Assembly (NCBI GenBank): GCA_964425585.1 | Contig: CAYRMG010000008.1 | Span: 1 to 48,413, forward strand | Length of the DNA stretch: 48,413 nucleotides | Direction of reading: 5' to 3' | Source of the DNA: Aquifex sp964425585 | GTDB taxonomy: Bacteria > Aquificota > Aquificia > Aquificales > Aquificaceae | Shown here: in pieces, positions 16,727 through 25,688 of the stretch | Numbering within the stretch: the first letter of the stretch is position 1 | How the letters are laid out: each line of letters begins with the position of its first letter | The notes under the pieces: generated by a model | Told to the model about the DNA's origin: nothing | Databases searched by the model: none | What the model saw: the letters and a program-made list of their open reading frames with translations, nothing else | Made by a program: the position numbers and the translations under genes

Positions 16727-19293
16727 TTAAGAACCCCGAGCTTTTTTTCCATCTCTATCACCGCAAGCGTGGTTTTGAGAACGGAGTCGGGGTTAAGAGA
16801 AATGCTGTCTATTCCCTGCTCGACGAGAAACTGGGCAAACTCGGGAAAATCGGAGGGAGCTTGACCGCATATGCCTACCTTCTTTCCGTATTCCTTCGCG
16901 GTTTTTATAAGTTGAGCTATCAACCTCTTCACCGCTTCGTTTCTTTCATCGTAGAGATGGGCGACAAGTTCCGAATCCCTGTCAATACCGAGGGTAAGCT
17001 GGGTAAGGTCGTTAGAGCCTATGGAGAATCCGTCAAATATCTGGGCATATTCATCAGCGAGCACCACGTTGCTGGGAATTTCCGCCATGACGTAAACCTC
17101 AAGTCCGTTGTCTCCTTTCCTGAGACCGTATTCCTCCATAACCTTTAATACCTTTTTTCCTTCCTCGGGTGTTCTACAGAAGGGTATCATAACCTTTGTG
17201 TTTGTGAGTCCCATCTTGTTCCTTACCCTGAGTATGGCCTTGCATTCCATACCGAAAGCTTCCCTGAATACTTCGGAGTAATACCTTGATGCTCCCCTCC
17301 ATCCGAGCATGGGGTTTTCTTCTTCCGGTTCAAAGAGTATCCCGCCGATTAGATTAGCGTATTCGTTTGACTTGAAGTCCGAGAACCTTACTATAACGGG
17401 ATTCGGATAAAAGGCTGCAGCAATTTTCGCTATCCCGTAGGAAAGCTTCTTTATGTAATAAGTTGCCTTATCCTCATAACCGAAAGTAAGCCTATCTATG
17501 TCCTCAAGAATTTTCCTCAAGTTGACCCTGTATTTATCCTTCCCCTTTGCCAGTTTTTTAAGAAGTCTCTCGTTGGCATAGTTGTAAATTATCCTGAAGT
17601 TTACGAATCCTTTATCATCTATCAGCTTTTCCCTTTCCAGCTTTTCGTAAAGTTCAACAAGGTCATCGTAGTGAAGAAGTGCGAGGGGGTGAATCTTTAT
17701 GTAATTCGCTATTATGAATTCCTCCCTTGCAAGCCCTACGCCGTCGTTCGGAATGGAAGCATACCTGAATGCGGATTCTGGATTTCCTATATTCATCATT
17801 ATCTTGGTTTTCGGCTTGGGAATTTCCTTTAGGTCCATTTCCTCAACTTCGTAGTCTATCCTGCCCTCATAAACGTATCCCGTTTCTCCTTCCGCACAGG
17901 AAACGGTTATCTCCTCTCCCGTTTTTATTTTCTCGGTTGCGTTTCCCGTTCCGACTACAGCGGGAATTCCGAGCTCCCTTGCAACTATTGCGGCGTGGGA
18001 AGTTCTACCGCCCCTGTTCGTTACTATGGCGGAAGCTTTTTTCATTATGGGTTCCCAGTCGGGGTCCGTTATGTCCGTCACAAGTATTTCCCCTTCCTGA
18101 AACTGGTCCGCCTCTTTTAGGTCAAAGAGCACCCTCGCCTTTCCTGTAGCTATCTTATCCCCTACGGCTATTCCTTTTGCTATAACCCTTTTTCTCCTTT
18201 CTTCTTCATTTGTCTTTATCTTGTAAATCTTCACTACGGTGTCTTTCTTTCTTGAGTGAACGGTTTCCGGCCTTGCCTGAACGACAAACAGCTCGTTAAG
18301 TATACCGTCCTTTGCCCATTCTATATCCATAGGGGTCCATCTTCCGTTCTTTTTGGAGTAATGTTCCTCTATCAAAATACCCCACTTTGCAAGCTGGAGT
18401 ATCTCATCGTCGCTGAGTGCGAACTTCTTCTGTTCTTCCTTCGGAACGTTTACGATTTTTACCCTCTCATCTCCGACTCCGTATATCATCTTTCTGTCCT
18501 TCTTCCCGAGCTTTTTCTCAATTATTGCGGAATAACCTTCCAGAAGTGTGGGCTTGAATACTATATACTCGTCGGGAGTCACCTCTCCCCTTACGAGCAA
18601 TTCTCCCAGTCCGTATGTTGCGTTTATTATGATTACGTCTTTAAATCCCGTTTCTGTGTCAAGGGTAAACATAACACCCGATGCTCCGAGGTCAGACCTT
18701 ACCATCTTTTGAACACCGACCGCTATTCCCACCTTAAAGTGGTCAAACCCGAATCTCTCCCTGTAAACAATGGCTCTGTCGGTAAAAAGAGAGGCAAAGC
18801 AGTTCTTAATTGCAACGAGAACGTTTTCCGCCCCTACAACATTTAAATAGGTTTCTTGTTGTCCCGCAAAGGAAGCATCGGGCAGGTCTTCCGCGGTAGC
18901 GGAAGAACGAACAGCGACGTCAACAGCGTGGGTGTTGTATTTTCTGGAAAGCTCGTTATAATATTTCTTTATTAGCTCTTCCAGTTCCGGGGGAAATTCT
19001 CCCCCTCTTATCAGTTCCCTTACCTCGTGTCCCCTTTTCTGAAGGTCTTTAATATCGTCCGTGTTCAAACCCTTTAGAATCTCCTTTATCCTATCCCTGA
19101 GGTTGTTGTAGTCCAAGAAGTAGTAGTAAGCGTTTGCGGTAATAACATATCCGTAAGGAATCTTAACTCCCAGGGGCGATAAGTTTCTTATCATTTCCCC
19201 GAGGGATGCGTTTTTCCCTCCCGCTATAGGTATATCTTCAATGGTCACCTCGTCAAGCCAAAGAACTAAGGCCTTGTTTTTATCCTGAGACAT
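16723..19293 (-). CDS. ppsA: phosphoenolpyruvate synthase
   Basis: An 856-residue enzyme making PEP from pyruvate and ATP, the entry of reductive-TCA carbon into gluconeogenesis. The N-terminal ATP-grasp domain has GGKNASLGEM and VRSSATAEDLPDASFAGQQE; the swivelling phosphohistidine is His433 in GGRTSHAAIVARELGIPAVV; the C-terminal PEP/pyruvate barrel has DGVGLAREEFI, GSNDLTQLTLG and the catalytic cysteine in GICGQAPSD. A strong AAGGAGGG precedes the ATG, which overlaps the end of glyS by 14 bases. The following PilM-like gene overlaps by 4 bases. Confidence 0.96.
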   Translation of the reverse strand: MSQDKNKALVLWLDEVTIEDIPIAGGKNASLGEMIRNLSPLGVKIPYGYVITANAYYYFLDYNNLRDRIKEILKGLNTDDIKDLQKRGHEVRELIRGGEFPPELEELIKKYYNELSRKYNTHAVDVAVRSSATAEDLPDASFAGQQETYLNVVGAENVLVAIKNCFASLFTDRAIVYRERFGFDHFKVGIAVGVQKMVRSDLGASGVMFTLDTETGFKDVIIINATYGLGELLVRGEVTPDEYIVFKPTLLEGYSAIIEKKLGKKDRKMIYGVGDERVKIVNVPKEEQKKFALSDDEILQLAKWGILIEEHYSKKNGRWTPMDIEWAKDGILNELFVVQARPETVHSRKKDTVVKIYKIKTNEEERRKRVIAKGIAVGDKIATGKARVLFDLKEADQFQEGEILVTDITDPDWEPIMKKASAIVTNRGGRTSHAAIVARELGIPAVVGTGNATEKIKTGEEITVSCAEGETGYVYEGRIDYEVEEMDLKEIPKPKTKIMMNIGNPESAFRYASIPNDGVGLAREEFIIANYIKIHPLALLHYDDLVELYEKLEREKLIDDKGFVNFRIIYNYANERLLKKLAKGKDKYRVNLRKILEDIDRLTFGYEDKATYYIKKLSYGIAKIAAAFYPNPVIVRFSDFKSNEYANLIGGILFEPEEENPMLGWRGASRYYSEVFREAFGMECKAILRVRNKMGLTNTKVMIPFCRTPEEGKKVLKVMEEYGLRKGDNGLEVYVMAEIPSNVVLADEYAQIFDGFSIGSNDLTQLTLGIDRDSELVAHLYDERNEAVKRLIAQLIKTAKEYGKKVGICGQAPSDFPEFAQFLVEQGIDSISLNPDSVLKTTLAVIEMEKKLGVLK

Positions 19294-21283
19294 CCTGACC
19301 CTCCTTTATAACAATTTCGTTAAAATCTCCGAATTTTCTAAATAAATTCTCAACCCTCTTTAAGAGCGCTAACCTGTTTCTCTTTATCTCCTCATTTTCC
19401 GCCATAACCCTCACATTATCAAAGAATCTGTCTATTATTTCTTTTAACCTAAGAAGTTCCAGGGGATTTTTTATATCTTTTGACTCAAGTTCCTTAACCG
19501 CTTCGTAAAGTTCCTTTTCTTCTTCTCTTTCAAACAGTTCCTCATTCACCTCGGTATCTTTCCAGTTTTTCGGAATAATCCTTGAAACCCTTTTTGCAAC
19601 TTCAACGAGTTTGCCAAACTCCCCGGATTTACTTGCTTCATAAAGCAGTTCAACGCTCTTTATAACCTTATAAGGTTCAAAGGCGGAATAAACGTTAAGG
19701 GCTGCCCTGACTATATCAACGGGGTAATTTCCGAGGTAGGATATTAACCTCTGTTTCAGAAACTCCTCAAGTTCACCCACGTTCTCAATTGCGTATATAT
19801 CCTTAAAGGTAAGGAGATTTATATCAAGACCTTTTTTGTGGAGTATCTTTATAATGCCGAAGGCACTCCTCCTGAGGCCGTAAGGGTCCGAGCTTCCCTT
19901 AGGTATCTCGCCTACCTTAAAGAATGAATATAGATTATCTATCTTATCGCTGAGGGAAAGTATGGTTCCCGTCTTCGTTTTCGGAACTTCATCCGCCAGG
20001 CTTTTGGGTTTGTATTGCTCCCAGAGGGCTATCGCCACCTCTTCGTCGTATCCCTGCTTTAATGCATAAATGTATCCCATATACCCCTGAAGTTCGTCAA
20101 GCTCCTTCACCATTTCCGTGAGCAGGTCAACCTTTGAGAGGTAAACCGCGGTCCTTACCTTGTCCCAGTCGCATCCTATGTAAGAACACAGCCTTCTCGC
20201 TATTTCTTCCATCCTTTCCTCTTTTTCGTAGAGGGAGCCTATCTTCGGGTGAAATACCACGTTTTTTAGCTTCGGAATAAGTTGTTTTAAATCCTTCTTT
20301 AAATCTTCTTTGTAGAAAAAGAGTGCGTCTTCAAGCCTTGCCCTCAGAACCTTTTCATACCCCTCTTTTATTTTTTCGTTCGGCTTGTTGTTGCTTATAC
20401 CTATAAAGTAGTTGAGAAGCTTTCCGTCCCTCTCTATACAGAAAAATCTTTGGTGATGAGCGGAAACGGTTATCACGACAAGCGGGGGAAGTTCAAGGTA
20501 TTTCTCGTCAAACCTCCCGAGAACCGCAAAGGGATACTCAACCAGGTTTGCAACTTCTTCAACGAGTCCTTCGGGATAGGAAGGTTTTCCCTTTACCTCC
20601 TCCGAGAGTTTTTTTATTTCTTCCTCTATTATTCTCTTTCTTTCCTCAAAGGAAGGAATTACGTAGTTATTCTTAAGAACCTTCTCGTATTCTTTGTAGC
20701 TTTTTATCTCTATATCTCCGCTTGATAGGAATCTATGGCCTTTTGTTTTATTAGAGGAAAAAACATTCCCGAAGGAAAGCTCAAGAACTTTATCGTTATG
20801 AAGTGCGAGTATCCACCTCACGGGTCTTGAGAACGTTATCTTCTTTGATGAGGTCCACCTCATGCGTTTCGGGAAGGGAACCGATAGGAGTATATCTTCA
20901 AAGCTCTCTTTCAGCTTATCAACGGGTGCTTTTTCCTTTACTTTTCTTACGAGGGCTACATACTCACCCTTGTTTTTTTTTAGGATTTTAATATCCTCAA
21001 ATCTTCCGTTGTTTTTCCTCAGAAATCCCTCAAGGGCTTTTGTGGGATTCCCTTCATTGTCGTAGGCGATATTTTTGGGGGGTCCCCATATTACCTCTTC
21101 CCTTTCCTCACCTTCGTTTATAAAACCTTCAAAGATTAGAGCCAATCTCCTTGGTGTTCCGTATGTTTTTACCTTCTCAGCCTTTAAAATTTCGTTTATA
21201 CGTTCTTTCAGATAATCAAGTGCGGGATTTATAACGGATGCGGGCAGTTCTTCTGTTCCTATTTCCAGGAGCAGGTTATCCAT
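19280..21283 (-). CDS. glyS: glycyl-tRNA synthetase beta subunit
   Basis: A 667-residue beta subunit of the bacterial alpha2beta2 glycyl-tRNA synthetase. The protein begins with the standard LLLEIGTEELPASVINPAL and carries RRLALIFEGF, the HD-like core region and a C-terminal anticodon/DALR-like part with FFDNVRVMAENEEIKRNRLALL. The alpha subunit (glyQ) is not in this window. The start ATG has no Shine-Dalgarno; a TAAAAT hexamer ends 11 bases upstream, so the leader would be very short. It overlaps ppsA by 14 bases. Confidence 0.95.
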   Translation of the reverse strand: MDNLLLEIGTEELPASVINPALDYLKERINEILKAEKVKTYGTPRRLALIFEGFINEGEEREEVIWGPPKNIAYDNEGNPTKALEGFLRKNNGRFEDIKILKKNKGEYVALVRKVKEKAPVDKLKESFEDILLSVPFPKRMRWTSSKKITFSRPVRWILALHNDKVLELSFGNVFSSNKTKGHRFLSSGDIEIKSYKEYEKVLKNNYVIPSFEERKRIIEEEIKKLSEEVKGKPSYPEGLVEEVANLVEYPFAVLGRFDEKYLELPPLVVITVSAHHQRFFCIERDGKLLNYFIGISNNKPNEKIKEGYEKVLRARLEDALFFYKEDLKKDLKQLIPKLKNVVFHPKIGSLYEKEERMEEIARRLCSYIGCDWDKVRTAVYLSKVDLLTEMVKELDELQGYMGYIYALKQGYDEEVAIALWEQYKPKSLADEVPKTKTGTILSLSDKIDNLYSFFKVGEIPKGSSDPYGLRRSAFGIIKILHKKGLDINLLTFKDIYAIENVGELEEFLKQRLISYLGNYPVDIVRAALNVYSAFEPYKVIKSVELLYEASKSGEFGKLVEVAKRVSRIIPKNWKDTEVNEELFEREEEKELYEAVKELESKDIKNPLELLRLKEIIDRFFDNVRVMAENEEIKRNRLALLKRVENLFRKFGDFNEIVIKEGQDVSG

Positions 21284-21297
21284 TTTTCAGAGATATT

Positions 21298-22434
21298 TTA
21301 ACACAGGATTAAACTTCTTGCTCTATCAAGAATTTCTTTTACTTCCCTCCTTATCTCCCCTCCCCTGTATGGGTCCTTCAGGCTTTCAAGCATATAACTT
21401 CTATCCGCCTCGTCGTCAAATTCCTCAAATTCAATACTTTTCAGAAGTTCAACCGCTTCGGGAGTTAACTTCTCGGGAGCTTTCCTATCGGAGAGTTCAC
21501 ACCAAAGGAGAGTCCATGCCCTTGCAAGGGCATAAGGGTGATATCCCCCGCCGCCTATGTATATCCCTTCTCCGAAGAAATTTCTGACGAGATTAAAGGC
21601 TTCCAAGAATGCAACGTTTGATAGGTTAAACTTTGAGAGGTAATCCTCCATAAGGGGGTCGGTTCCGAGCTGGAGTATATACACCTCCGGTTCATACACT
21701 TCCTTCACTATCTCAAGGGATTTCTCAAGGGCGTAAAGGAACTCGTTGTCATTTAACCCTTTGGGAAGGGGAATATTGAGGTTGTATCCTTTTCCCTTTC
21801 CCTCTCCCGTCTCCTCAACGTATCCCCTTTTAAAGGGAAAGGCATACTCGGGGGATTGGTGAAGGGACAGAACGAACACCTCGTCGGTATCGTAGAAGGC
21901 TTCTTGAACTCCGTCGCAGTGATGGGCATCAAGGTCTATGTAAAGGATTTTTTTAAAACCTTTTTTCTTTCTCAGATACTCAATTCCTATCGCGGGGTCG
22001 TTTATGTAACAAAAGCCGTTTGCCCTTGACCTGAAGGCATGGTGCATTCCTCCCGCGGGGTTAAAAACCTTGTTCCCCTTTAAGAACTCCTCTATCGCCT
22101 GTATGGTTGAGCCTGCGGCCAACGATGAACCCGAAAACATAGCGTAAGATACGGGGTTCTCATAACTTCCTATGTTATACTTTTCCCTTGCTCCGCTCGG
22201 AACGCATTGGCATCTCTCCGCCTCAATAAGGGTTTCTATGTAATCCCTTTCGTGGAAAAGTAAAAGCTCCTCCATAGTTGCCGGTCTGCTTTCTATGAGC
22301 TCTTCCTTATCCAATAGATTCATAGCGTTTAAAAAGGAAAGAAGCAATGAAACACGGGGAATCTTAAGGGGATGGTTCTTCGGGTATTTATACCTTGCGT
22401 ATCTTGAACTTGCTATGAGCTTAGCTTTGCTCAT
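21298..22434 (-). CDS. histone deacetylase-like protein (HDLP/AcuC family)
   Basis: A 378-residue zinc hydrolase closely resembling A. aeolicus HDLP, the protein used for the first HDAC structure. All active-site residues are present, offset by one because of an extra Lys near residue 158: His131-His132 (AGGMHHAF), Asp167, Asp169, His171 and Asp174 (YIDLDAHHCDG), Asp259 (LQLGTDP) and Tyr298 (GGGGYHPYA). The zinc ligands are Asp169, His171 and Asp259. Natural substrate in bacteria is not established; acetyl-lysine, acetylpolyamine or acetyl-CoA synthetase deacetylation are options. It overlaps the Usp gene by 14 bases in a gyrB-usp-hdac operon. Confidence 0.94.
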   Translation of the reverse strand: MSKAKLIASSRYARYKYPKNHPLKIPRVSLLLSFLNAMNLLDKEELIESRPATMEELLLFHERDYIETLIEAERCQCVPSGAREKYNIGSYENPVSYAMFSGSSLAAGSTIQAIEEFLKGNKVFNPAGGMHHAFRSRANGFCYINDPAIGIEYLRKKKGFKKILYIDLDAHHCDGVQEAFYDTDEVFVLSLHQSPEYAFPFKRGYVEETGEGKGKGYNLNIPLPKGLNDNEFLYALEKSLEIVKEVYEPEVYILQLGTDPLMEDYLSKFNLSNVAFLEAFNLVRNFFGEGIYIGGGGYHPYALARAWTLLWCELSDRKAPEKLTPEAVELLKSIEFEEFDDEADRSYMLESLKDPYRGGEIRREVKEILDRARSLILC

Positions 22435-23263
22435 TCGGATACCTTACCAGAAGTAAAGGAATGTCCAAGTTATGAATTATGTAGGTCGTTACGCTTCCAA
22501 GGAAGAACTCCCTCACCGGACCCTTTCCGTAAGCTCCCATAAAGAGGGCATCCATTTCCTTTTCCTTACAGAATCCCACTATTACCTCTTCGGGTAATCC
22601 CTTAATCCCGTAGAACTTCATATTCTCCCCGAGAATTTCTTCCGCCTCTCTTTCCCTTTCTTTTGCCTCTTCAAGGTTTTCAACGACCGAAACGACGTTT
22701 ATTTCGTAATTGTAAATACCTCTCAGTTCTTTTGCTATTTCCATAGCCTTCTTTGAGTTTTCTTTACCGTCGTATGCTACACAGATTTTTTTTAGCTCGC
22801 TTTCCCTCGGAGGAAACATAAAAACGGGGCAAGGTGCATTTCTCGCAACATTTTCCGCGTTTCCGCTTACCAATACACCTTTTACGAGTTTCTTTCCCTT
22901 TTTCCCTATCATTATGAGGTCTTCTTTATCCGCTTCCTTTACTATTTCCTCCCAGGGTATTCCCTGAACTTGAACTATTGAAACCTTTATACCCTCCTTT
23001 CTTCCTTCTTCCGCAAAGGTTTTGAGGAGTAAGTCTCCCTGCTCTTCAAGAAACTCCTTGACTCTTGCGGATATGCCCGGATAAAAGGTAAAACCCAGTA
23101 TTGATGAAAGGTCAAGCAGAAAACTCTCATCCATGAGTCTCTCATCAATCACGTATATACCTACAACGGGTATATCCAGATGTTTACCTATCTTAAAGGC
23201 GTGCTTTGTTGCGACAAGGGAAGCAGGAGAACCGTCAAGCCCTACGATTATTCTCTTAAACAT
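22421..23263 (-). CDS. universal stress protein, two tandem Usp domains
   Basis: A 280-residue protein with two UspA folds. Domain 1 (about 1-152) starts KRIIVGLDGSPASLVATKHA; domain 2 (about 160-280) starts KKICVAYDGKENSKKAMEIA. The second domain retains the ATP-binding pattern G-x2-G-x9-G-S in GAYGKGPVREFFLGSVT. The first has GKKGKKLVKGVLVSGN, where the last Gly-Ser is reversed, so its nucleotide binding may differ. The gene overlaps gyrB by 8 bases and the HDAC-like gene by 14, which implies coupled expression of all three. Confidence 0.92.
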   Translation of the reverse strand: MFKRIIVGLDGSPASLVATKHAFKIGKHLDIPVVGIYVIDERLMDESFLLDLSSILGFTFYPGISARVKEFLEEQGDLLLKTFAEEGRKEGIKVSIVQVQGIPWEEIVKEADKEDLIMIGKKGKKLVKGVLVSGNAENVARNAPCPVFMFPPRESELKKICVAYDGKENSKKAMEIAKELRGIYNYEINVVSVVENLEEAKEREREAEEILGENMKFYGIKGLPEEVIVGFCKEKEMDALFMGAYGKGPVREFFLGSVTTYIIHNLDIPLLLVRYPNEQS

Positions 23264-25637
23264 CTAAGTGTTTTACCTCCTTAGCATACTCCTCTATGAA
23301 CTCCCTTCTGGGTTCTACCTGTTCCCCCATGAGTATGGTAAATATGTGGTCCGCTTCCGCGGCATCTTCTATTTTTACCTTTTTCAATCTTCTCGTTTCG
23401 GGGTTCATTGTGGTTTCCCACAGCTGTTCGGGATTCATCTCACCGAGTCCCTTATATCTCTGAACTTCCATTCCCGAACGGGCAAACTCTAAAAATCTCT
23501 CGTAAACCTCATACAGGTTGTTAACCGTTGCTCTCTTGCTCTCATACCTAATTTCTGCAGGAAGGTGGAGATGAATACCTTCAAGAACTTCCCTGTAGGA
23601 GAGTGAGGATAAAAAGTTTGTATCTATAACCGTTTCGGTTCCGAGCCTATCGTCGTAAAGTATAAGGTCGTAGGCTCCCTCAAGTTCGTTGAATTTTGTA
23701 TCAATCCTGTAATCGGGGAGCTCCTCCGAAAGGAGTTCAACGAGTTCCTTTACCCTTACCGCGTTCCTAAGGTCTTCCTCCCTTACCCTGTGACTTAAAA
23801 GAAAGTTTATAACCTCTTCACCCTTTTTTCTCACAAGAGCTCTGTAAGCTTCTTCGTAATCTCTTATGTTTATCAACAACTTTATTAAATCCTCTCCCCT
23901 GTATTCATTTCCGTAAGCGTCTTTCAGGCTTCCTTTTTCTTTTATTTCTTTCATGAGAAAGTTTTCAAACTCCCTATCGTCCTTTATATAAATTTCCTTT
24001 CTGCCTTTTTTGACCCTGTATAGGGGAGGCTCGGCTATGTATACGTATCCCTCCTCTATGAGTTTTGGCATGAATCTGTAAAAGAATGTGAGGAGAAGCG
24101 TTCTTATGTGGGAACCGTCAACGTCCGCATCAGTCATAAGTATTATCTTGTGATACCGGAGTTTTTTCAGGTCTATGTCTTCCCCTATACCGCAACCGAG
24201 GGCACTCACTATAGCTTTAATCTCATCGTTTGATAGAACCTTATCAACCCTTGCTTTTTCAACGTTTATTATCTTTCCCCTTAAGGGAAGTATTGCTTGG
24301 TATCTTCTGTCTCTCGCCTGCTTTGCAGAACCACCCGCTGAATCCCCTTCAACGAGAAATATCTCGCACTTTGAGGGGTCTCTTTCGGAGCAATCCGCAA
24401 GCTTTCCGGGAAGAACCCCTTCCTCAAGGGGGGACTTTCTCCTTACGAGCTCCTTTGCCTTTCTCGCCGCTTCTCGTGCAAGTGCAGCCTCTATGGCTTT
24501 TTCAACTATTGCCTTCAGGACGTCCCTCTTTTTCTCAAAGTAGGCGGTCAAGAAATCGTAGGTTATACTTTCAACGATATTCTTCACATTCTGGTTTCCG
24601 AGCTTCGTTTTTGTCTGCCCCTCAAACTGGGGATTCGGGACTTTGCAGGCTATTACCGCGGTAAGACCCTCCCTTACATCCTCCCCCGTAAAGCTCTTTT
24701 TTAAATCCTTTGATAATTTCAGACCCTGTGCCATTCGGATAACCGCTTTACTTAGTCCCGTTCTAAAACCCGTAACGTGAGTTCCTCCCTCAACCGTCTT
24801 TATGTTGTTAACGAAACTCTCAATCCTTTCCTTGTAATCCTTTACGTATTGGAAGGCTATATCAACTATTACCCCTTCTTTTTCCCCTTGAATCCTTATA
24901 ATGTCCTTAAAAAGTGCCTCTTTACCTTGGTTTAAGTATCTTACAAGCTCCTCAATTCCTTTATCAAATTTGTAAACGAGGTGTTTTCCGAGCCTTTCGT
25001 CCGTGAGCTCAAACTTGACTTCGGGATTCAGGTAAGCAAGCTCCCTAACCCTTTTCTCAACAATGTCAAACTTTATCTCGGTCGTTTCAAATATCTGGGG
25101 GTCGGGCTTAAAACTTACCTTCGTTCCCCTCTTTTTGGTTTCCCCTACAACATGCAGGGGTTCTATCACTTCACCCCTTCTGAAGGACATCCTGTATATC
25201 TTTCCGTCCCTGTATACTTCAACTACAAGCCACTCGCTCAAGGCATTGACGACGGACGCTCCTACCCCGTGGAGACCTCCCGAGTAGGTATAAACCTTTT
25301 TCTCAAACTTCCCCCCCGCTCCGAGCATTGTGAAAACCATCTCAACCGCAGGTTTTCCGGTTTCGGGATGTATATCTACGGGTATTCCCCTTCCGTCGTC
25401 TTCAACGGTTAACGAGTTATCCATATGTATTGTCACGGATATATTTCTTGCGTATCCCGCTACCGCTTCGTCAACCGCGTTATCAAGTATTTCCCAGAGG
25501 AGGTGATGAAGTCCTCTTTCCCCTACATCTCCGATATACATAGCGGGGCGGAGCCTTACGTGCTCCAGCCCGGATACAGCTTTTATGGCTTCTGCGGTAT
25601 ACTCTTCGGATTTAAGCCCTTTCCTTTTTTTTGCCAT
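23256..25637 (-). CDS. gyrB: DNA gyrase subunit B
   Basis: A 793-residue type II topoisomerase ATPase subunit. GHKL ATPase motifs are EILDNAVDEAVAGY and VEDDGRGIPVDIH, the ATP lid is GGLHGVGASVVNALS, the Toprim domain has VEGDSAGGSA and TDADVDGSHIRTLLLTFFYR, and the C-terminal tail has RYKGLGEMNPEQLWETTMNP, a GyrB rather than ParE-like ending. It is the first gene of a gyrB-usp-hdac operon and is divergent from nuoG. TATAAT lies 7 bases before the ATG, with no Shine-Dalgarno, suggesting a leaderless message. Confidence 0.97.
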   Translation of the reverse strand: MAKKRKGLKSEEYTAEAIKAVSGLEHVRLRPAMYIGDVGERGLHHLLWEILDNAVDEAVAGYARNISVTIHMDNSLTVEDDGRGIPVDIHPETGKPAVEMVFTMLGAGGKFEKKVYTYSGGLHGVGASVVNALSEWLVVEVYRDGKIYRMSFRRGEVIEPLHVVGETKKRGTKVSFKPDPQIFETTEIKFDIVEKRVRELAYLNPEVKFELTDERLGKHLVYKFDKGIEELVRYLNQGKEALFKDIIRIQGEKEGVIVDIAFQYVKDYKERIESFVNNIKTVEGGTHVTGFRTGLSKAVIRMAQGLKLSKDLKKSFTGEDVREGLTAVIACKVPNPQFEGQTKTKLGNQNVKNIVESITYDFLTAYFEKKRDVLKAIVEKAIEAALAREAARKAKELVRRKSPLEEGVLPGKLADCSERDPSKCEIFLVEGDSAGGSAKQARDRRYQAILPLRGKIINVEKARVDKVLSNDEIKAIVSALGCGIGEDIDLKKLRYHKIILMTDADVDGSHIRTLLLTFFYRFMPKLIEEGYVYIAEPPLYRVKKGRKEIYIKDDREFENFLMKEIKEKGSLKDAYGNEYRGEDLIKLLINIRDYEEAYRALVRKKGEEVINFLLSHRVREEDLRNAVRVKELVELLSEELPDYRIDTKFNELEGAYDLILYDDRLGTETVIDTNFLSSLSYREVLEGIHLHLPAEIRYESKRATVNNLYEVYERFLEFARSGMEVQRYKGLGEMNPEQLWETTMNPETRRLKKVKIEDAAEADHIFTILMGEQVEPRREFIEEYAKEVKHLDV

Positions 25638-25688
25638 TCCAAATATTATATTTAAAACCTTTCATATAATTTATAGAGGAGGTTTCCT
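25638..25688. promoter_or_regulatory. divergent promoter region of gyrB and nuoG
   Basis: This 51-base spacer holds a perfect TATAAT on each strand. On the minus strand it occupies 25650-25645 and ends 7 bases before the gyrB ATG (leaderless arrangement). On the plus strand it occupies 25665-25670; a start about 7 bases later would give nuoG a 12-base leader beginning with its Shine-Dalgarno (AGGAGG at 25677-25682). The two -10 elements are only 14 bases apart, so the polymerases would compete. -35 elements are weak on both sides. Confidence 0.55.
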
